Source of the DNA: Marinobacter gudaonensis
Lineage (GTDB): Bacteria; Pseudomonadota; Gammaproteobacteria; Pseudomonadales; Oleiphilaceae
NCBI RefSeq assembly: GCF_900115175.1
Contig: NZ_FOYV01000002.1
Location: 186,001-250,000 of the forward strand
Direction: 5' to 3'
DNA length: 64,000 nucleotides
A program made the translations under genes and the position numbers. The notes beneath the pieces were generated by a model. The model searched no databases, had not been told where the DNA came from, and saw only the letters and a list, made by a program, of their open reading frames with translations. Of the stretch, positions 1 through 8,521 are shown in pieces. Within the stretch, counting starts at the first letter, position 1; each line of letters opens with the position of its first letter.

Positions 1-419
1 ACCGCCTTGATCACCGGGATACCACCGGCAACGCCGGCCTCGTAGGCCACCACGACGCCGGCTTTCTGCGCCGCTTCAAAAATCTCGTTACCGTGCACGG
101 CGATCAGTGCCTTGTTGGCCGTGACCACGTGCTTGCCATTGCGGATGGCGGCAAGCACCAGTTCCCGGGCGGCATCGTAGCCACCGATGAGCTCAACAAC
201 GATATCCACCCCGGGGTCGTTGACCACGTCATAGATGTCGGTACTGAAGGGCACGTCCCCAAGGTCCATGTCCTCACGCGCCCGGCGACTGGCAATCCGG
301 GTAATCCGGATGTTGCAGCCTGCCCGACCGGCAATAAGCCTGGCGTTGCGGGTCAAGACATTGAAGGTACCGCCGCCGACGGTTCCCAGTCCGCAGATTC
401 CGACACTGACGTCTTTCAA
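1..419 (-). CDS. hom: homoserine dehydrogenase, N-terminal part (C-terminus beyond the left edge)
   Basis: The visible 139 residues open with the NAD(P)-binding signature GLGTVGGGT. Further on come VELIGGYDAARELVLAAI and HVVTANKALIA, as in homoserine dehydrogenases, which reduce aspartate semialdehyde to homoserine for threonine and methionine synthesis. The reading frame has no usable ATG near its start. A TTG at 419-417 follows AGAGGTGAG at good spacing, and the next upstream GTG runs straight into a stop, so TTG is the likely start. It lies downstream of xerD and dsbC on the same strand, an order known from pseudomonads, where thrC usually follows hom. The gene is cut by the window edge. 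Confidence 0.93.
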   Translation of the reverse strand, partial: MKDVSVGICGLGTVGGGTFNVLTRNARLIAGRAGCNIRITRIASRRAREDMDLGDVPFSTDIYDVVNDPGVDIVVELIGGYDAARELVLAAIRNGKHVVTANKALIAVHGNEIFEAAQKAGVVVAYEAGVAGGIPVIKA

Positions 420-550
420 ACTCTCACCTCTGATCCCGAAGGGGTGCTGATGAATGATAATGAGGGGCTAGTATACCGATTCAGGCGGCGGTGAATAAGC
501 CCTGAATCACGGTCTGCCCAAGACCGCAGCCATCTCCCCCGGCACACACC

Positions 551-1282
551 CTAGAGCAGTCCGAGACCCTCGGCCAGACGTGCTGCCGGAACATAGCCCC
601 GAACCATGGTGCCGTCCTCGAGAACAATCGCCGGCGTGCCTGTTACACCGACCTTCCCACCGAGGCGATACTGGGCCTCCACCGGGTTTTCGCAGCTCGC
701 CTGCTCCACCGTCCGGCCGGCCTTCGCGGCATTCATGGCGGCCTGCTGGTCATCGGCACACCACACGGACACATACTTGGTGAACGACGGAGTACCAGGT
801 CCTGAACGGGGGAATGCGTAGTAATTCACGGTGATGCCATACTCGTTCAACTGCGCCACCTCGTCGTGCAGTTTTCTGCAGTAAGGACAATCAATGTCGG
901 TGAACACATCCACAACGGCCTTTTCGTTCTCGGCCGCAAAGGTAATGGCACCCTCGTCACCAAACTCGGCCATGGTGGCGCGACGGGCTTCGGCACGGCC
1001 GGCCTCGGTCACGTTGGCGATGCCCTGGTCGGTAACTTTCAGGAGATCGCCGGTCATCAGGTACTGACCATCAGCGGTGGTATAGATGGTTTCACCGTTA
1101 TTGCTCTGCACCTCGTAGAGGCCCTTGGCTTGCGATTCGCGAACCGAGGTTACCTGAAGGCCCGGCACCGCTTTACTCAACCGCTCGGCAATCCTGTCCT
1201 CAATTTCACCGGCACTGACGGCGGCGGAGGAGAACAGTCCGGCAACCAGACCGAGCACGACAACAAAGGGTTTGATATTCAT
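551..1282 (-). CDS. dsbC: thiol:disulfide interchange protein DsbC
   Basis: This is a periplasmic protein-disulfide isomerase of 243 residues. Residues 1-24 form a signal peptide ending AAVSA. An N-terminal dimerisation domain precedes the thioredoxin-like domain, which has the active site CPYC at about 132-135 in the context FTDIDCPYCRKLH. A second cysteine pair (VWCADD and ASCEN) matches the structural disulfide of DsbC. The cis-proline loop reads VTGTPAIV. The start at 1282 is chosen because it begins directly at the signal peptide; an 18-residue upstream extension is in frame but looks unlike a leader. It sits between xerD and hom on the same strand. Confidence 0.95.
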   Translation of the reverse strand: MNIKPFVVVLGLVAGLFSSAAVSAGEIEDRIAERLSKAVPGLQVTSVRESQAKGLYEVQSNNGETIYTTADGQYLMTGDLLKVTDQGIANVTEAGRAEARRATMAEFGDEGAITFAAENEKAVVDVFTDIDCPYCRKLHDEVAQLNEYGITVNYYAFPRSGPGTPSFTKYVSVWCADDQQAAMNAAKAGRTVEQASCENPVEAQYRLGGKVGVTGTPAIVLEDGTMVRGYVPAARLAEGLGLL

Positions 1283-1384
1283 GTTGGCAGACGTACCTTT
1301 TTTCAGAGAGCTCTTCAAACCCGGCAGTAATGACACAGGCCGGGGACCAAATCAATGCGACACGCAGAGCTTGCCAAAGTTCAC

Positions 1385-2287
1385 TCAGCCGCGGGGATGA
1401 TGGGCCTGGTGCAGCGACTGCAATCGCTGGCGCGCCACGTGGGTGTATATCTGCGTGGTTGACAGATCCGAGTGTCCCAACAGCATCTGCACGACCCGGA
1501 GATCCGCGCCGTGGTTCAGCAGGTGCGTGGCGAAGGCATGCCTGAGCGTGTGTGGCGACAAATGTTTGCGAATCCCCACCCGCATCGCGTAATGCCGGAT
1601 GCGATACCAGAAAGTCTGGCGCGTCATTGCGGCGGCCCGATTGCCCGGGAAGAGCGCATCACAGGGCTGGCCTTTCAGCAACTCGGGGCGCGCCTCTTTC
1701 ATATAGCGAACCAGCCAGTCCACCGCCTCTTCTCCCAGCGGTACCAGCCGCTCCTTACCGCCCTTCCCGGTGATCCGGACCACGCCCTGGCGCAGGTTAA
1801 CCTGATCAACCCTCAGACCGGTGAGCTCCGAGACACGCAGACCACACCCGTAGAGGATTTCCAGCATGGCCTTGTCCCTGAGTTCGATCGGAAGCTCGGG
1901 GTCGGGTTCGGCCAGTAGCGAATCCACTTCTTCCTCGGTCAGGGAATCCGGCAGGCGCCGGGGCAACCTGGGACTGTCGATCTGCAGCGTGGGATCTTCG
2001 GCAACGATTCTTTCGCGCAGCAGGTAGCGGTAAAACCGGCGAAGACCGGAGAGCCGCCGGGCCGCCGTTGACGTCTTGACACCCTCGGCAAGGCCACTGG
2101 ACATCCAGGCCAGCAGATCGACCCTCCGGACATCCACCAGCCCCGAACTTCCAGGCTGATCTGCCAGCCACTGAGCCAACCGGCGCAGGTCACTGGCGTA
2201 GGCCTGACGGGTCTTCTCACCCAGGCCATCTTCAAGCCAGAGGGCATCAACAAACTGACTGATCAGGGATTCATCGTCCAGAGGCAC
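1385..2287 (-). CDS. xerD: site-specific tyrosine recombinase XerD
   Basis: XerD acts with XerC at dif to resolve chromosome dimers. The protein is 300 residues, close to the usual 298. An N-terminal SAM-like DNA-binding domain leads to the catalytic domain, which keeps the Arg box (YGCGLRVSELTGL), HTLRH and LGHSDLSTTQIYTH with the nucleophilic Tyr. A GTG start at 2287 is preferred because AAGGA lies nine bases upstream and the length then fits the family. A GTG 18 codons further out would add a cysteine-containing tail not expected in XerD. xerD-dsbC-hom are in series on this strand. Confidence 0.95.
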   Translation of the reverse strand: MPLDDESLISQFVDALWLEDGLGEKTRQAYASDLRRLAQWLADQPGSSGLVDVRRVDLLAWMSSGLAEGVKTSTAARRLSGLRRFYRYLLRERIVAEDPTLQIDSPRLPRRLPDSLTEEEVDSLLAEPDPELPIELRDKAMLEILYGCGLRVSELTGLRVDQVNLRQGVVRITGKGGKERLVPLGEEAVDWLVRYMKEARPELLKGQPCDALFPGNRAAAMTRQTFWYRIRHYAMRVGIRKHLSPHTLRHAFATHLLNHGADLRVVQMLLGHSDLSTTQIYTHVARQRLQSLHQAHHPRG

Positions 2288-2341
2288 GCTGCGTTCGTCC
2301 TTTTTTCGACAGTCGGGACAGATTACCAGAGGCCTGAACAC

Positions 2342-2369
2342 AAAAAAGGCAGCCCTGGGCTGCCTTTTT
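2342..2369. terminator. intrinsic terminator after rplS, A/T tract on both sides
   Basis: GGCAGCCC and GGGCTGCC (2348-2364) form a perfect hairpin. It is flanked by six A on the left and five T on the right, so it could stop transcription in either direction. It lies in the 55 bases between the rplS stop and the xerD coding region and should end the rpsP-rimM-trmD-rplS transcript. Confidence 0.85.
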
Positions 2370-2395
2370 CTTCGTACTGTTCAGCGAGTGGCTGA

Positions 2396-2752
2396 TCAGC
2401 CCAGCTTTTCCTTGATGCGAGCTGCCTTACCAGACAGGTCACGCAGGTAGTAAAGCTTGGCCTGACGCACATCACCACGACGCTTCACGCTGACGCTGTC
2501 GATCAGCTTGGAGTAGGTCTGGAAAGTACGCTCAACGCCAACACCGTAGGAAATCTTGCGCACGGTGAAAGAAGAGTTCATGCCACGGTTACGCTTGCCG
2601 ATGACCACACCTTCGAACGCCTGCAGACGCTCACGGTTACCTTCGGTGACGCGAACCTGAACGACCACGGTGTCACCCGGCGCAAAGGCAGGGATTTCCT
2701 TGGTCATCTGTTCTGCTTCAAGTTGACTGATGATGTTGTTCTTGCCGCTCAT
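2396..2752 (-). CDS. rplS: 50S ribosomal protein L19
   Basis: L19 sits at the 30S-50S interface. The 118-residue product starts [16 protein letters not shown] and contains [16 protein letters not shown] and [24 protein letters not shown], typical of the family. The start at 2752 gives the normal length; the frame is open for 17 more codons upstream, but that stretch overlaps the 3' end of trmD and is not L19-like. It is the last gene of the canonical rpsP-rimM-trmD-rplS operon and is followed by a strong terminator. Confidence 0.97.
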   Translation of the reverse strand: MSGKNNIISQLEAEQMTKEIPAFAPGDTVVVQVRVTEGNRERLQAFEGVVIGKRNRGMNSSFTVRKISYGVGVERTFQTYSKLIDSVSVKRRGDVRQAKLYYLRDLSGKAARIKEKLG

Positions 2753-2777
2753 CGTAATGCTCCTGATACCCAATCTG

Positions 2778-3536
2778 TTAATGCCCTGACCATTCAGAGG
2801 CACCCGGTTCGTTCAAAATCTCATCCAGCAGCGCACGCTCTTCGTCCGTAAACACCCGCTTTTCCAGCAGGTCGGGGCGTCGCTCCCGGGTTCGCCTCAG
2901 CGACTGCTTCAGTCGCCAACGCCGGATCTGATCATGGTGACCGCCCAATAAAACATCCGGCACCGCCTGACCTTCATAAACCTCGGGCCGGGTGTAGTGC
3001 GGACAATCCAGCAAACCGTCGGCGAACGAATCCTGCTCTGCCGACTGCGCATGACCCAGCGCTCCGGGGATGAGGCGTGTTACCGCGTCGATGACAGCCA
3101 TGGCCGCCAGTTCGCCACCGGAAAGCACAAAATCTCCCAGCGACACTTCCCGGTCGACTTCCGCGGTGATCAGGCGCTCATCAACGCCTTCATACCGACC
3201 TGCCACCAGAATCAGCTGCCGCTCGGCCGCCAAAGACTCGACCAGCGCCTGATTCAGGGTTTCACCCTGCGGTGACAGGTAAACCACGCAGGGTTTCGCC
3301 GGCGCCGCCTTTCTGGCCGCATGGATGGCGTCTCGCAGGGGCTGAATTTTCATCAGCATCCCCGGCCCACCACCATAGGGCCTGTCGTCCACGGTCCGAT
3401 GCCGGTCGTGAGTGAAGTCCCTGGGATTCCAGCACTGGAAATCCAGGAGACCGTCCCGAACGGCCCTACCGGTAATACCGAAATCCGTTACCGCACTGAA
3501 CATATCCGGGAACAGACTGACCGCGCCAATCCACAC
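2778..3536 (-). CDS. trmD: tRNA (guanine(37)-N1)-methyltransferase TrmD
   Basis: TrmD methylates G37 of tRNAs using S-adenosylmethionine and prevents frameshifting. The protein has 252 residues and starts [13 protein letters not shown]. It contains the trefoil-knot cofactor loop segments [12 protein letters not shown] and [17 protein letters not shown], and [11 protein letters not shown], all typical of TrmD. The start is three bases from the rimM stop, and rplS follows on the same strand, which is the conserved operon order. Confidence 0.97.
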   Translation of the reverse strand: MWIGAVSLFPDMFSAVTDFGITGRAVRDGLLDFQCWNPRDFTHDRHRTVDDRPYGGGPGMLMKIQPLRDAIHAARKAAPAKPCVVYLSPQGETLNQALVESLAAERQLILVAGRYEGVDERLITAEVDREVSLGDFVLSGGELAAMAVIDAVTRLIPGALGHAQSAEQDSFADGLLDCPHYTRPEVYEGQAVPDVLLGGHHDQIRRWRLKQSLRRTRERRPDLLEKRVFTDEERALLDEILNEPGASEWSGH

Positions 3537-3539
3537 CCG

Positions 3540-4067
3540 TCAGAACTCCGGATCCCAGTCCACGACCATGCGCTTCGTCGCCAGGTCCACACCCTGGACC
3601 ACCCGGTCCGGGAGATAGGGAATCAGGCGTTCACGCTGGTCAATGGAACCGGCCGTTGCCTGTACCACCAGAACATCGTTGGATCCGGTCTCCATCAGGT
3701 GGTGCACTTTGCCAAGGCACTCACCGTCGACCGTGACCACTTCCAGGCCCTCAAGCTGAAACCAGTAGTACTCCCCCTCCGGGAGTTCCGGCAGCTCAGC
3801 GGTCGAGACCCGGACTTCCGCGCCACAGTAAGTGCGCGCAAGGTCCCGATCATCAATACCTTTCAGCCTGACAACGATCCCCTGCCCCTGGCGGCGACCT
3901 TCCTCAAGCTTGGCCGGAATACGCTTTCCGTCCAGATCCAGGATCCAGTGCGGATACTCGAGTATTCCTTCCTTGGGGTCGGTATAGGAGTAGACCTTGA
4001 GCCACCCCTTGACCCCAAACACCGAGGTTATCCGGCCGATCACAGTTTCCTGCGAAGTCTGTGTCAT
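3540..4067 (-). CDS. rimM: ribosome maturation factor RimM
   Basis: RimM binds ribosomal protein S19 and assists processing of the 30S head. At 175 residues it has the usual two domains: the N-terminal RimM barrel (VIGRITSVFGVKGWLKVYSYTD) and a C-terminal PRC barrel (YYWFQLEGLEVVTVDGECLGKV). It lies between rpsP and trmD with short gaps, as in other proteobacteria. Confidence 0.96.
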   Translation of the reverse strand: MTQTSQETVIGRITSVFGVKGWLKVYSYTDPKEGILEYPHWILDLDGKRIPAKLEEGRRQGQGIVVRLKGIDDRDLARTYCGAEVRVSTAELPELPEGEYYWFQLEGLEVVTVDGECLGKVHHLMETGSNDVLVVQATAGSIDQRERLIPYLPDRVVQGVDLATKRMVVDWDPEF

Positions 4068-4095
4068 GCCACTAACCCCGGCGCTACAGCTGAAC

Positions 4096-4335
4096 TTACT
4101 GGGCCGCCTTCAGCAGCTGAGCAACGCGCTCGCTGGTCTGTGCACCCTGGCCCAACCAGAAATCAACGCGCTCACGATCCACACGCAGACGCTCTTCCTG
4201 ACCACGGGCGACCGGGTTGAAGAAACCAACGCGCTCGATGAAACGACCGTCGCGTGATTTGCGGCTGTCAGTGACTGTCAGATGGTAGAACGGGCGCTTC
4301 TTGGAACCGCCACGAGCCAAACGGATTGTTACCAT
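4096..4335 (-). CDS. rpsP: 30S ribosomal protein S16
   Basis: S16 is a small primary 30S assembly protein. The 79-residue sequence [19 protein letters not shown] is diagnostic, followed by [12 protein letters not shown]. It is the first gene of the rpsP-rimM-trmD-rplS operon. The 160 bases upstream hold the ffh 3' end, a T-rich stretch and the probable promoter. Confidence 0.97.
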   Translation of the reverse strand: MVTIRLARGGSKKRPFYHLTVTDSRKSRDGRFIERVGFFNPVARGQEERLRVDRERVDFWLGQGAQTSERVAQLLKAAQ

Positions 4336-4420
4336 TTAACCAATATCCTGTTCTGTTGTACGAACTTTGTACGATTCACGCCAGCGGACTTGCGGCCGGC
4401 GTGAAGACCCATACTCGAAA

Positions 4421-4480
4421 GGGGCGCTATTCTATGCTAAAAAAACGCCAAAGAAAACAGCAAAACCGGTGGATTGCGCG
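4421..4480 (-). promoter_or_regulatory. probable ffh terminator region and rpsP promoter
   Basis: Read on the minus strand, the end of ffh is followed by an AGAAAAC...GTTTTCT inverted repeat and then by GGCG with seven T, which may terminate ffh. Just beyond, TAGAAT could be a -10 for rpsP, with only a weak -35 (TTTCTT) 16 bases upstream. This assignment is tentative. Confidence 0.35.
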
Positions 4481-4498
4481 TTTTCTGCGTAAGGCTTT

Positions 4499-5884
4499 TT
4501 ACATACGACCGAAGGGCGGCATTCCACCGCCGCCACCCGGGGGCATCATGCCTCCCATGCCGCGCATCATATTCGCCATTCCACCCTTCTTGCCAAACTT
4601 TTTCATCATCTTCTGCATCTGCTTATGCTGCTTGAGAAGACGGTTCACATCCTGGATCTGGGTGCCCGAGCCGGCCGCAATGCGCCGTTTGCGTGAATTG
4701 TTGATCACATCGGGGTAGCGGCGCTCTTTCGGTGTCATGGAGCAGATGATGGCCTCCATCTGACCCATGGACTTGTCGTTGACCTGCTGCTGGGCCATCT
4801 GTGCCATCTGCCCCATACCCGGCAGCTTGTCCAGCAGGCCGCCGATGCCACCCATGTTTTTCATCTGCTGCAGCTGGTCCCGGAAGTCTTCCAGGTCAAA
4901 ACCCTTGCCTTTTTTGATCTTCTTGGTGAGCTTCTGCGCTTTCTTCTGGTCCAGTTTGCGCTCGGCTTCCTCTATAAGGGAGAGCACATCCCCCATACCG
5001 AGAATCCTGGAGGCCACCCGGTCGGGATGGAACGGCTCCAGCGCATCGGACTTCTCGCCAACGCCCAGAAACTTGATGGGCTTGCCGGTGATATGCCGAA
5101 CAGACAATGCCGCACCACCACGGGCGTCGCCGTCGGTCTTGGTGAGCACCACACCGGTCAGGGGCAACGCGTCGTTGAATGCCTTGGCGGTGTTGGCTGC
5201 GTCCTGGCCGGTCATGGCGTCCACAACGAACAGGGTCTCGACCGGCTTGACCGCTTTGTGCAGCCGGCCAATTTCACCCATCATCTGCTCATCCACGTGC
5301 AGACGACCGGCGGTGTCCAGAATCACCACATCAATATGCTTCTTGCGGGCGGCCGCGATGGCGCCCTCGGCAATATCCACCGGATCCTGTTCGGTCGTGC
5401 TCGGGAAAAATTCGACCCCAACTTCACCAGCCAGCGTTTCCAGCTGCCGAATCGCCGCGGGACGGTAAACGTCGGCACTGACCACCAGCACCGATTTCTT
5501 CTGGCGCTCCTTCAGGAAGCGTGACAGCTTGGCCACCGTGGTGGTCTTACCGGCACCCTGTAGACCGGCCATCATGATCACAGCGGGGGGCTGCACATTC
5601 AGGGCCAGGGACTCATTGCGCTCACCCATGACCCGCTCCAGCTCCTGCTGGACCACTTTCACAAAGACCTGGCCCGGGGTCAGGCTTCGCTGGACTTCCT
5701 GACCAATGGCTCGAGTGCGGACACCCTCAACGAAGTCCTTCACCACCGGCAGCGCGACATCCGCCTCAAGCAGCGCCTTGCGCACCTCCCGCAGAGTATC
5801 CTTGATGTTGTCATCGGTAAGACGGGCCTGGCCGGAAATCTTGCGCAGGCTGCCCGAAAGTCGGTCTTGGAGGTTCTCAAACAT
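4499..5884 (-). CDS. ffh: signal recognition particle protein Ffh
   Basis: Ffh is the GTPase of the bacterial signal recognition particle and targets nascent membrane proteins to FtsY. It has 461 residues. The N domain starts MFENLQDRLSGSLRKI. The G domain has the P-loop GLQGAGKTTTVAKLS, then VLVVSADVYRPAAI, DTAGRLHVD and TKTDGDARGG. The M domain is methionine-rich and ends in a Gly/Met tail. The start at 5884 is the family start; 29 further in-frame codons upstream are not Ffh-like. It runs towards the rpsP operon on the same strand and is divergent from ypjD. Confidence 0.97.
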   Translation of the reverse strand: MFENLQDRLSGSLRKISGQARLTDDNIKDTLREVRKALLEADVALPVVKDFVEGVRTRAIGQEVQRSLTPGQVFVKVVQQELERVMGERNESLALNVQPPAVIMMAGLQGAGKTTTVAKLSRFLKERQKKSVLVVSADVYRPAAIRQLETLAGEVGVEFFPSTTEQDPVDIAEGAIAAARKKHIDVVILDTAGRLHVDEQMMGEIGRLHKAVKPVETLFVVDAMTGQDAANTAKAFNDALPLTGVVLTKTDGDARGGAALSVRHITGKPIKFLGVGEKSDALEPFHPDRVASRILGMGDVLSLIEEAERKLDQKKAQKLTKKIKKGKGFDLEDFRDQLQQMKNMGGIGGLLDKLPGMGQMAQMAQQQVNDKSMGQMEAIICSMTPKERRYPDVINNSRKRRIAAGSGTQIQDVNRLLKQHKQMQKMMKKFGKKGGMANMMRGMGGMMPPGGGGGMPPFGRM

Positions 5885-6065
5885 GTTGCTCTTCCGTACC
5901 CCGGATAAATTGAGTGCCCGGATCGTCAGAGCCTGCCCGGCTCCTTGATTCCAGTTGCATAATCGCGACATTATAACCAGACTATCGCCCTGAAACGACC
6001 AGCCCGGTCACATCGGCTCAAACCGGCGCCGATCCCCAGTCAGAACAGTGGTTAATAAGGACGTC

Positions 6066-6872
6066 ATGGGAACGCTGATTCTCGCGGTCACCTCTCTTTT
6101 TCTGTACAGCGTGGGTACTGCGCTGCAAGCCCTCCATTTCCGGGGCCGGGTCCAGAGCAATCTTGCAATTACCACCCTGATCGGAGTGCTGGCGCTGACC
6201 AGCCATGGCCTTCTGATCGGCCAGACACTGCACCAGTCAGGCGGCTTTGACTTAAGCTTCTTCAAGAGCTCCATGCTCATCTCCTGGCTGATTGTCCTTC
6301 TGCTGCTCGGCCTGAACCTCAAGAAGCCGGTTCAGAGTCTTTTCCTGGGCGTTTACCCCCTGGCCATCCTGACCATTATTCTGGCACTGGTTGCTCACGG
6401 CCCTTCCCGGCTGGTGTCTGACCAGAGCTATGGCATGCTGTCACACGTTGCACTTTCCGTAACCGCGTACAGCCTGTTCTCCCTGGCCGCCATCCAGGCG
6501 GTACTGCTCTACGTCCAGAACCGGCAACTGAAGCACAATTACAACAGCCTGCTGGTGCGCAATCTGCCGCCACTACAGACCATGGAATCCCTACTGTTCG
6601 AAATGGTCTGGGCCGGCGTCGTGCTGCTGATTCTCGCCATTGTCACCGGCGCGCTCTTCATCGAGGACCTGTTTGCCCAGGATCTTGCTCACAAGACGGT
6701 GTTCTCGATCCTCTCGCTCATGGTCTTCATCGCCCTGCTGATTGGCCGGTACACCCGGGGTTGGCGGGGCATTACCGCCAGCCGCTGGACCCTGGCCGGC
6801 TGCCTGCTGCTGATGCTCGCCTTTTATGGCAGCAAGTTTGTTCTCGAACTGGTCTTCCATCGCGGCGGCTAA
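6066..6872 (+). CDS. ypjD: CcsA/YpjD-family inner-membrane protein
   Basis: This is a 268-residue polytopic membrane protein with about eight hydrophobic segments, related to the cytochrome c assembly (CcsA/CcmC) superfamily. In gammaproteobacteria YpjD-type genes lie next to ffh, as here, where it is divergent from ffh. Its exact role is not settled. The ATG at 6066 is preferred because AAGGA lies just upstream; a GTG six codons earlier would place that AAGGA inside the gene. A CNNM/CBS gene follows on the same strand. Confidence 0.85.
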   Translation: MGTLILAVTSLFLYSVGTALQALHFRGRVQSNLAITTLIGVLALTSHGLLIGQTLHQSGGFDLSFFKSSMLISWLIVLLLLGLNLKKPVQSLFLGVYPLAILTIILALVAHGPSRLVSDQSYGMLSHVALSVTAYSLFSLAAIQAVLLYVQNRQLKHNYNSLLVRNLPPLQTMESLLFEMVWAGVVLLILAIVTGALFIEDLFAQDLAHKTVFSILSLMVFIALLIGRYTRGWRGITASRWTLAGCLLLMLAFYGSKFVLELVFHRGG

Positions 6873-6958
6873 AACACCACATCCGTGGCAAGCCGCTTGA
6901 CACGGGGCTTCGCTAACACCTATTTTCGCAACTTGTCAGTCATATAAGGACACCTCTT

Positions 6959-8242
6959 TTGAACGAAACATCGCTGACCGCGCTGTTTATTCTGCTCGTC
7001 GGGCTGATTCTTTTCTCCGCGTTCTTCTCCAGCTCCGAAACCGGCATGATGTCGCTGAACCGGTACCGCCTGAAACACATGGCCAAAACCGGCCACAAAG
7101 GCGCCAAGCGGGCCCAGAGGTTGCTGCAACGGACCGATCAACTGATCGGCGTTATTCTGATTGGCAACAATTTCGTTAATATTCTGGCGTCGTCCATCGC
7201 CACGGTAATCGCCATTCGGGTCTGGGGCGATGCGGGTATTGCCATCGCAACCGTCCTGCTGACGATTGTCATCCTGATCTTCGCGGAAGTAACACCGAAG
7301 ACCCTGGCCGCCCTGTTCCCGGAAAAAATTGCCTTCCCCGCGAGCCACGTGCTCGGACCATTGCTCAAGATCCTGTATCCGATTGTCTGGGCGGTCAACC
7401 TGTTCACCGGGGGCATCCTGAAAGTGCTGGGCGTTTCAGCCACGGACGCCGCCAACGACCACCTGAGCCGGGAAGAACTGCGAACCCTGGTGAACGAGGC
7501 CGGCGCACTGATTCCAGCGAAACACAAGGACATGCTGGTCAGCATCCTGGATCTGGAAAAGGTCACGGTGAATGACATCATGGTGCCCCGCAACGAGGTG
7601 GTCGGCATTGATCTGGAAGACGACACTGACACCATCCTGCGCCAGTTACGCAGCAGTCAACACACCCGGCTCCCCGTGTACAAAGGCGACATCAACAACA
7701 TCCAGGGCATTCTGCACCTGCGCAGCGCCTCCAAACTGCTGCAGCAGGAAGAGATCAACAAGGCGATGATCATGCAGCTCTGCCAGGAGCCCTACTTCAT
7801 ACCCGAAAGCACTCCACTCAACACCCAGCTGATCAACTTCCAGAAAGGTCGGCGCCGCTTCGGCATTGTGGTCGACGAGTATGGCGATGTGCTCGGGCTC
7901 GCCACCCTGGAAGATATCCTTGAGGAAATCGTAGGCGATTTCACCACCGATTACGCGGCCACCAGCCCGGACATCATTCCCCAGGACGATGGCACCTTCA
8001 TCATCGACGGCACAGCCGCGGTCCGGGCCATTAACAAAACGCTCGGATGGAAGCTGCCTACCGATGGCCCAAAAACCCTCAACGGACTGATCACCGAGAC
8101 TCTGGAAAACATTCCGGATACCAACGTCTGCCTGAAAGTGCACGGGCACCGGGTGGAGGTACTCCAGATCAAGGACAACGTGGTCAAGGCAGCTATTGTG
8201 CATCCCAAAAAACGCAAGAAGCGGGCGCTGTCACTGGGCTGA
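6959..8242 (+). CDS. CNNM/CorB-like membrane protein with CBS pair (HlyC/CorC family)
   Basis: The 427-residue protein has the CNNM (DUF21) transmembrane domain in residues 1-180 (FFSSSETGMMSLNRYRLKHM and GVILIGNNFVNILASS). A CBS pair follows at about 200-330 (VTVNDIMVPRNEVVGID, FGIVVDEYGDVLGLATLEDILEEIVGD), then a CorC/HlyC C-terminal domain. Family members are linked to magnesium or other divalent-cation export or homeostasis. Translation appears to start at TTG 6959, about nine bases after AAGGA. The haemolysin name seen in databases is historical; I infer a metal-transport role. Confidence 0.88.
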   Translation: MNETSLTALFILLVGLILFSAFFSSSETGMMSLNRYRLKHMAKTGHKGAKRAQRLLQRTDQLIGVILIGNNFVNILASSIATVIAIRVWGDAGIAIATVLLTIVILIFAEVTPKTLAALFPEKIAFPASHVLGPLLKILYPIVWAVNLFTGGILKVLGVSATDAANDHLSREELRTLVNEAGALIPAKHKDMLVSILDLEKVTVNDIMVPRNEVVGIDLEDDTDTILRQLRSSQHTRLPVYKGDINNIQGILHLRSASKLLQQEEINKAMIMQLCQEPYFIPESTPLNTQLINFQKGRRRFGIVVDEYGDVLGLATLEDILEEIVGDFTTDYAATSPDIIPQDDGTFIIDGTAAVRAINKTLGWKLPTDGPKTLNGLITETLENIPDTNVCLKVHGHRVEVLQIKDNVVKAAIVHPKKRKKRALSLG

Positions 8243-8256
8243 CGCCCCGCGCCCGC
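8221..8256 (+). terminator. hairpin at the end of the CNNM/CBS gene
   Basis: GCGGGCGC (8221-8228) and GCGCCCGC (8249-8256) pair perfectly, with an inner GGGC-TGAC-GCCC stem. The hairpin straddles the stop codon. There is no T tract, so it may act as a transcript stabiliser or a Rho-assisted end rather than a classical terminator. Confidence 0.35.
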
Positions 8257-8521
8257 CATATATCTTGCCGTTATAGTGGGCCCCACCGTTGAAAGATCAA
8301 AATTTAACCATCCGCTTGACCGGCACCACCACCCGGACAACACTGAGATATTCCGGCTACAGTCCGCACATCGCTACCATCCGCCCTTTTTGAATTTGCT
8401 CTCAGGTTAGCGTTTGGTCATGTTAACTTTTCAGAAAATGCGGTAAATTTAATCAATAACGAAAAGACAGGGATCACGAGCTCGGTCATGTATCCGGTTG
8501 AGGCGTAAACAGGAGTCTGCC